Under the pieces are notes generated by a model that ran no database searches, had not been told where the DNA came from, and worked only from the letters and a program-made list of their open reading frames with translations. The position numbers and the translations under genes are program-made. Of a stretch of 13,669 nucleotides of DNA, positions 12,193-13,669 are shown in pieces (positions within the stretch are counted from its first letter, which is position 1; each line of letters starts with the position of its first letter). The stretch comes from GCA-2746795 sp046496595 (GTDB taxonomy: Bacteria; Chloroflexota; Anaerolineae; Promineifilales; Promineifilaceae): assembly GCA_046496595.1 (NCBI GenBank), contig JAWOGU010000373.1:1-13669 (forward strand). Reading direction: 5' to 3'.

Positions 12193-13669
12193 ATGACAAA
12201 AAAATTCCCGCTATTGATGACTATACTCATATTGCTTGGCTTGATCTTGGTCGCGTGTGGCAGCGGCAGCACTGAACCAACACCCGCCCCAGCGGCAGCC
12301 GTGGAAGAAGCAGCGCCGACTGCTGAAGAAGCCGCGCCGGTCGAAGCAGCTCCCGCCGACTCCGGCGACATGACCCTGCGCTGGCGCACCCGCCCGGACA
12401 ACCAGGCAGAAATCGACGTCTACCAGTCTGTCAATGACAGCCTGGACGAGAAATGGGAAAACGTGGCCCTGATCTACGAACCAGGCGGCTCCGAAGGTTC
12501 CAGCTACCAGGATGTACTCCGTACCGAACTGGCTGCCGGCACCGCCCCGGACGTCTTCTGGATTCCCGGCACCGACGTGGCTGACTTTGCCTCGCGCGGC
12601 CTGATTATGGACATGCGCAGCATGGCCGACGCCACCACCGGCTACAGCGACGACGCCTTCTATCCTGGTCCGATGTTCCATCTGACTTTCAACCCGGAAA
12701 CCGGCAATACCGGCGAAGCGCTCTGGGGTCTGCCCCGCGACGTGTCGGCGTTTGCCCTGTACCTGAACCTGGACCTGCTGGCCGAATCCGGCGCGCCCGA
12801 CCCGCGTGAACTGGCTGCCGAGGGCAACTGGAACTGGGACACCTTCCTGGAAGTGGCGATTGCCATCGACGCCCTGGGCAACGACATCTACGGCTACGGC
12901 CAGAATGCCTGGTGGGGTCCGTATGGTTACTGGATCAACGCTGCCGGCGGCGGTTTCTTTAATGAAGACCGTACCGCCTGCGCCCTGGATACCGCCGAAT
13001 CACTGGCCGGTCTGGAATTTGAGTCCCGCATCTACAACGAATTCAACGTAGCAGTGCCGTATGGCGAAGACAGCGAACCGCCGTTCCTGGCCGGGAAAGT
13101 GGGCATGTTCCAAAACGGCCGTTGGGCCACCCCCGGCGCGCGTTCTTCTGCTGACTTCAACTGGGACGTCGTCGAACTGCCGGATGGTCCGGCTGGCCCG
13201 AGCAACTGGCTCTTCTGGGGCGCCTACGTCGTCAACGCCAACACCGAAAACCCGGAAGCCGCCTGGCAGTTGGTGCAAGAATTGACCACCGCCGAAGTGC
13301 AGGGACAGATCTCCGAACTGGGCGCCAACATCCCCAGCCGTGTCAGCCAGGAAGCATTGGATGCTTTCCTCACCTTCAGCCCGCCCGACAACAATCAGGC
13401 GTTCCTGAACGGTTTGGCCAACAATCCCGCCACCGAAGGTCCGCTGTGGGCCGGCAGCTGGCCTGAGTTTGACGCCATCATGGGTCCGGCAGTAACGGCC
13501 GTTCTCAATGGCGACCTCACTATCGACGACTACGCCGCCACCATCTGCGACGAAGCCAACAAAGCTTTCACTGATTCGGCCGCCGCTGCTGCGCAGTCAG
13601 AAGAAGCCGCCGCCCCGGCAATGGAAGAAGCCACTCTGCGCTGGCGCACCCGCCCGGACAACCAGGCAG
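12193..13669 (+). CDS. Sugar-type ABC substrate-binding lipoprotein with in-frame domain duplication (3' partial)
   Basis: Extracellular binding protein that would deliver a carbohydrate-like solute to an ABC importer; the permeases lie outside the window. ATG 12193 follows GGAGGA (12178-12183). Residues 1-22 are a lipoprotein signal ending in the lipobox LVAC, with lipidated C22. Residues 23-58 are an Ala/Glu/Pro linker. The binding domain spans about 60-470 and matches the MalE-like family 1 style (YEPGGSEGSSYQDVLRTELAAGTAPDVFWIPGTDVADFASRGLIMDM; GLPRDVSAFALYLNLDLL; FLAGKVGMFQNGRW). After a second linker (AAAAAQSEEAAAPAMEEA) the start of the domain, TLRWRTRPDNQA, recurs at residue 481, exactly 420 codons after residue 61, with no stop or new signal peptide. 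The frame is open at the window end, so this is probably one lipoprotein with two tandem binding domains. AACGGCCGTT at 13114 and 13494. Confidence 0.88.
   Translation, partial: MTKKFPLLMTILILLGLILVACGSGSTEPTPAPAAAVEEAAPTAEEAAPVEAAPADSGDMTLRWRTRPDNQAEIDVYQSVNDSLDEKWENVALIYEPGGSEGSSYQDVLRTELAAGTAPDVFWIPGTDVADFASRGLIMDMRSMADATTGYSDDAFYPGPMFHLTFNPETGNTGEALWGLPRDVSAFALYLNLDLLAESGAPDPRELAAEGNWNWDTFLEVAIAIDALGNDIYGYGQNAWWGPYGYWINAAGGGFFNEDRTACALDTAESLAGLEFESRIYNEFNVAVPYGEDSEPPFLAGKVGMFQNGRWATPGARSSADFNWDVVELPDGPAGPSNWLFWGAYVVNANTENPEAAWQLVQELTTAEVQGQISELGANIPSRVSQEALDAFLTFSPPDNNQAFLNGLANNPATEGPLWAGSWPEFDAIMGPAVTAVLNGDLTIDDYAATICDEANKAFTDSAAAAAQSEEAAAPAMEEATLRWRTRPDNQA
12376..12409 (+). repeat. First copy of a 34-bp exact direct repeat
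   Basis: These 34 bases, encoding LRWRTRPDNQA near the start of the first binding domain, recur without change at 13636-13669, 1260 nt (420 codons) downstream. The match runs to the window edge and probably continues beyond it. Confidence 0.95.
13636..13669 (+). repeat. Second copy of the 34-bp direct repeat, cut by the window end
   Basis: Identical to 12376-12409 including third codon positions. Just upstream the two copies differ (GACATGACC against GAAGCCACT), so the match begins almost exactly at the domain boundary. This points to a recent duplication or to gene conversion between the domains. Confidence 0.95.

Larger units (their letters stand above)
356..13503. repeat. Dispersed palindrome AACGGCCGTT (22 exact copies)
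   Basis: Exact copies start at 356, 511, 1288, 1806, 2269, 2411, 4490, 4632, 4848, 5460, 5724, 5814, 6378, 7171, 8554, 9788, 9964, 10600, 10767, 10887, 13114 and 13494; copies with one change start at 2068, 5400, 6490 and 6852. Eighteen exact copies are in genes and four between genes. Within genes only two of three frames are used, encoding TAV (ACG GCC GTT) or NGR (AAC GGC CGT). Chance would give about 0.01 copies in a window this long. None occurs between 2421 and 4489 (glyS) or between 10897 and 13113 (lacI and the first part of the binding-protein gene). Confidence 0.97.

Noticed and set aside
12005..12196. A 63-codon plus-strand frame after lacI
   Set aside because: It translates the REP-like hairpin (PELVEG...FDRLS), a frequent source of false small genes, and overlaps the start of the binding-protein gene.

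Overview
The window looks like chromosomal DNA of a Chloroflexota bacterium, probably of the Anaerolineae/Caldilineae kind. This rests on content, not on any search: an archaeal-type mevalonate gene set (HMG-CoA synthase, SCP2-like thiolase, DUF35 protein) beside a class II HMG-CoA reductase; a T-box-controlled alpha2-type glycyl-tRNA synthetase; a lipoprotein sugar-binding protein with an Ala/Glu/Pro-rich linker behind a LacI regulator; and a large membrane-anchored protein resembling a Chloroflexota zinc-protease family.

Layout. 1-131 (-) is the start of a transposase (IS1634/DUF4277 type) cut by the window edge. 490-915 (-) is a small membrane protein with an acidic tail. 1120-2346 (-) is a secreted LysM/M23 peptidase whose promoter suggests a leaderless mRNA. 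2437-4224 (+) is promoter, T-box leader and glyS. A REP-like hairpin separates glyS from the convergent gene 4323-6053 (-), a single-pass coiled-coil/Ig-like protein with a protease-like domain that appears catalytically dead. 6280-10615 (+) is the mevalonate block: HMG-CoA reductase, HMG-CoA synthase, thiolase, DUF35, closed by a strong terminator at 10642-10673. 10881-11982 (+) is a LacI-family repressor with a clear promoter and a perfect 28-bp palindromic operator. 12193 to the end (+) is a sugar-type ABC substrate-binding lipoprotein whose mature domain starts again, in frame, 420 residues later.

How the genes work together. The thiolase, synthase and DUF35 proteins correspond to the archaeal complex that channels acetyl-CoA to HMG-CoA, and the reductase makes mevalonate for isoprenoid lipids. 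The thiolase here has Glu where the nucleophilic Cys is expected and Asn where the GHP-motif His is expected, so its role in the complex is in doubt. The same 13-mer lies about 120 nt before the reductase and DUF35 start codons. The LacI regulator probably controls itself and the adjacent uptake system.

Genome-scale habits show through the window. The palindrome AACGGCCGTT occurs 22 times exactly and 4 times with one change, in coding and intergenic DNA, with long gaps over glyS and lacI. Intergenic spaces carry short tandem repeats, mostly 7-bp units (one run of 16 units between the reductase and synthase), often arranged as opposing arms. Together these recall the HIP1 palindromes and short tandem repeats of cyanobacteria, but with a different palindrome.
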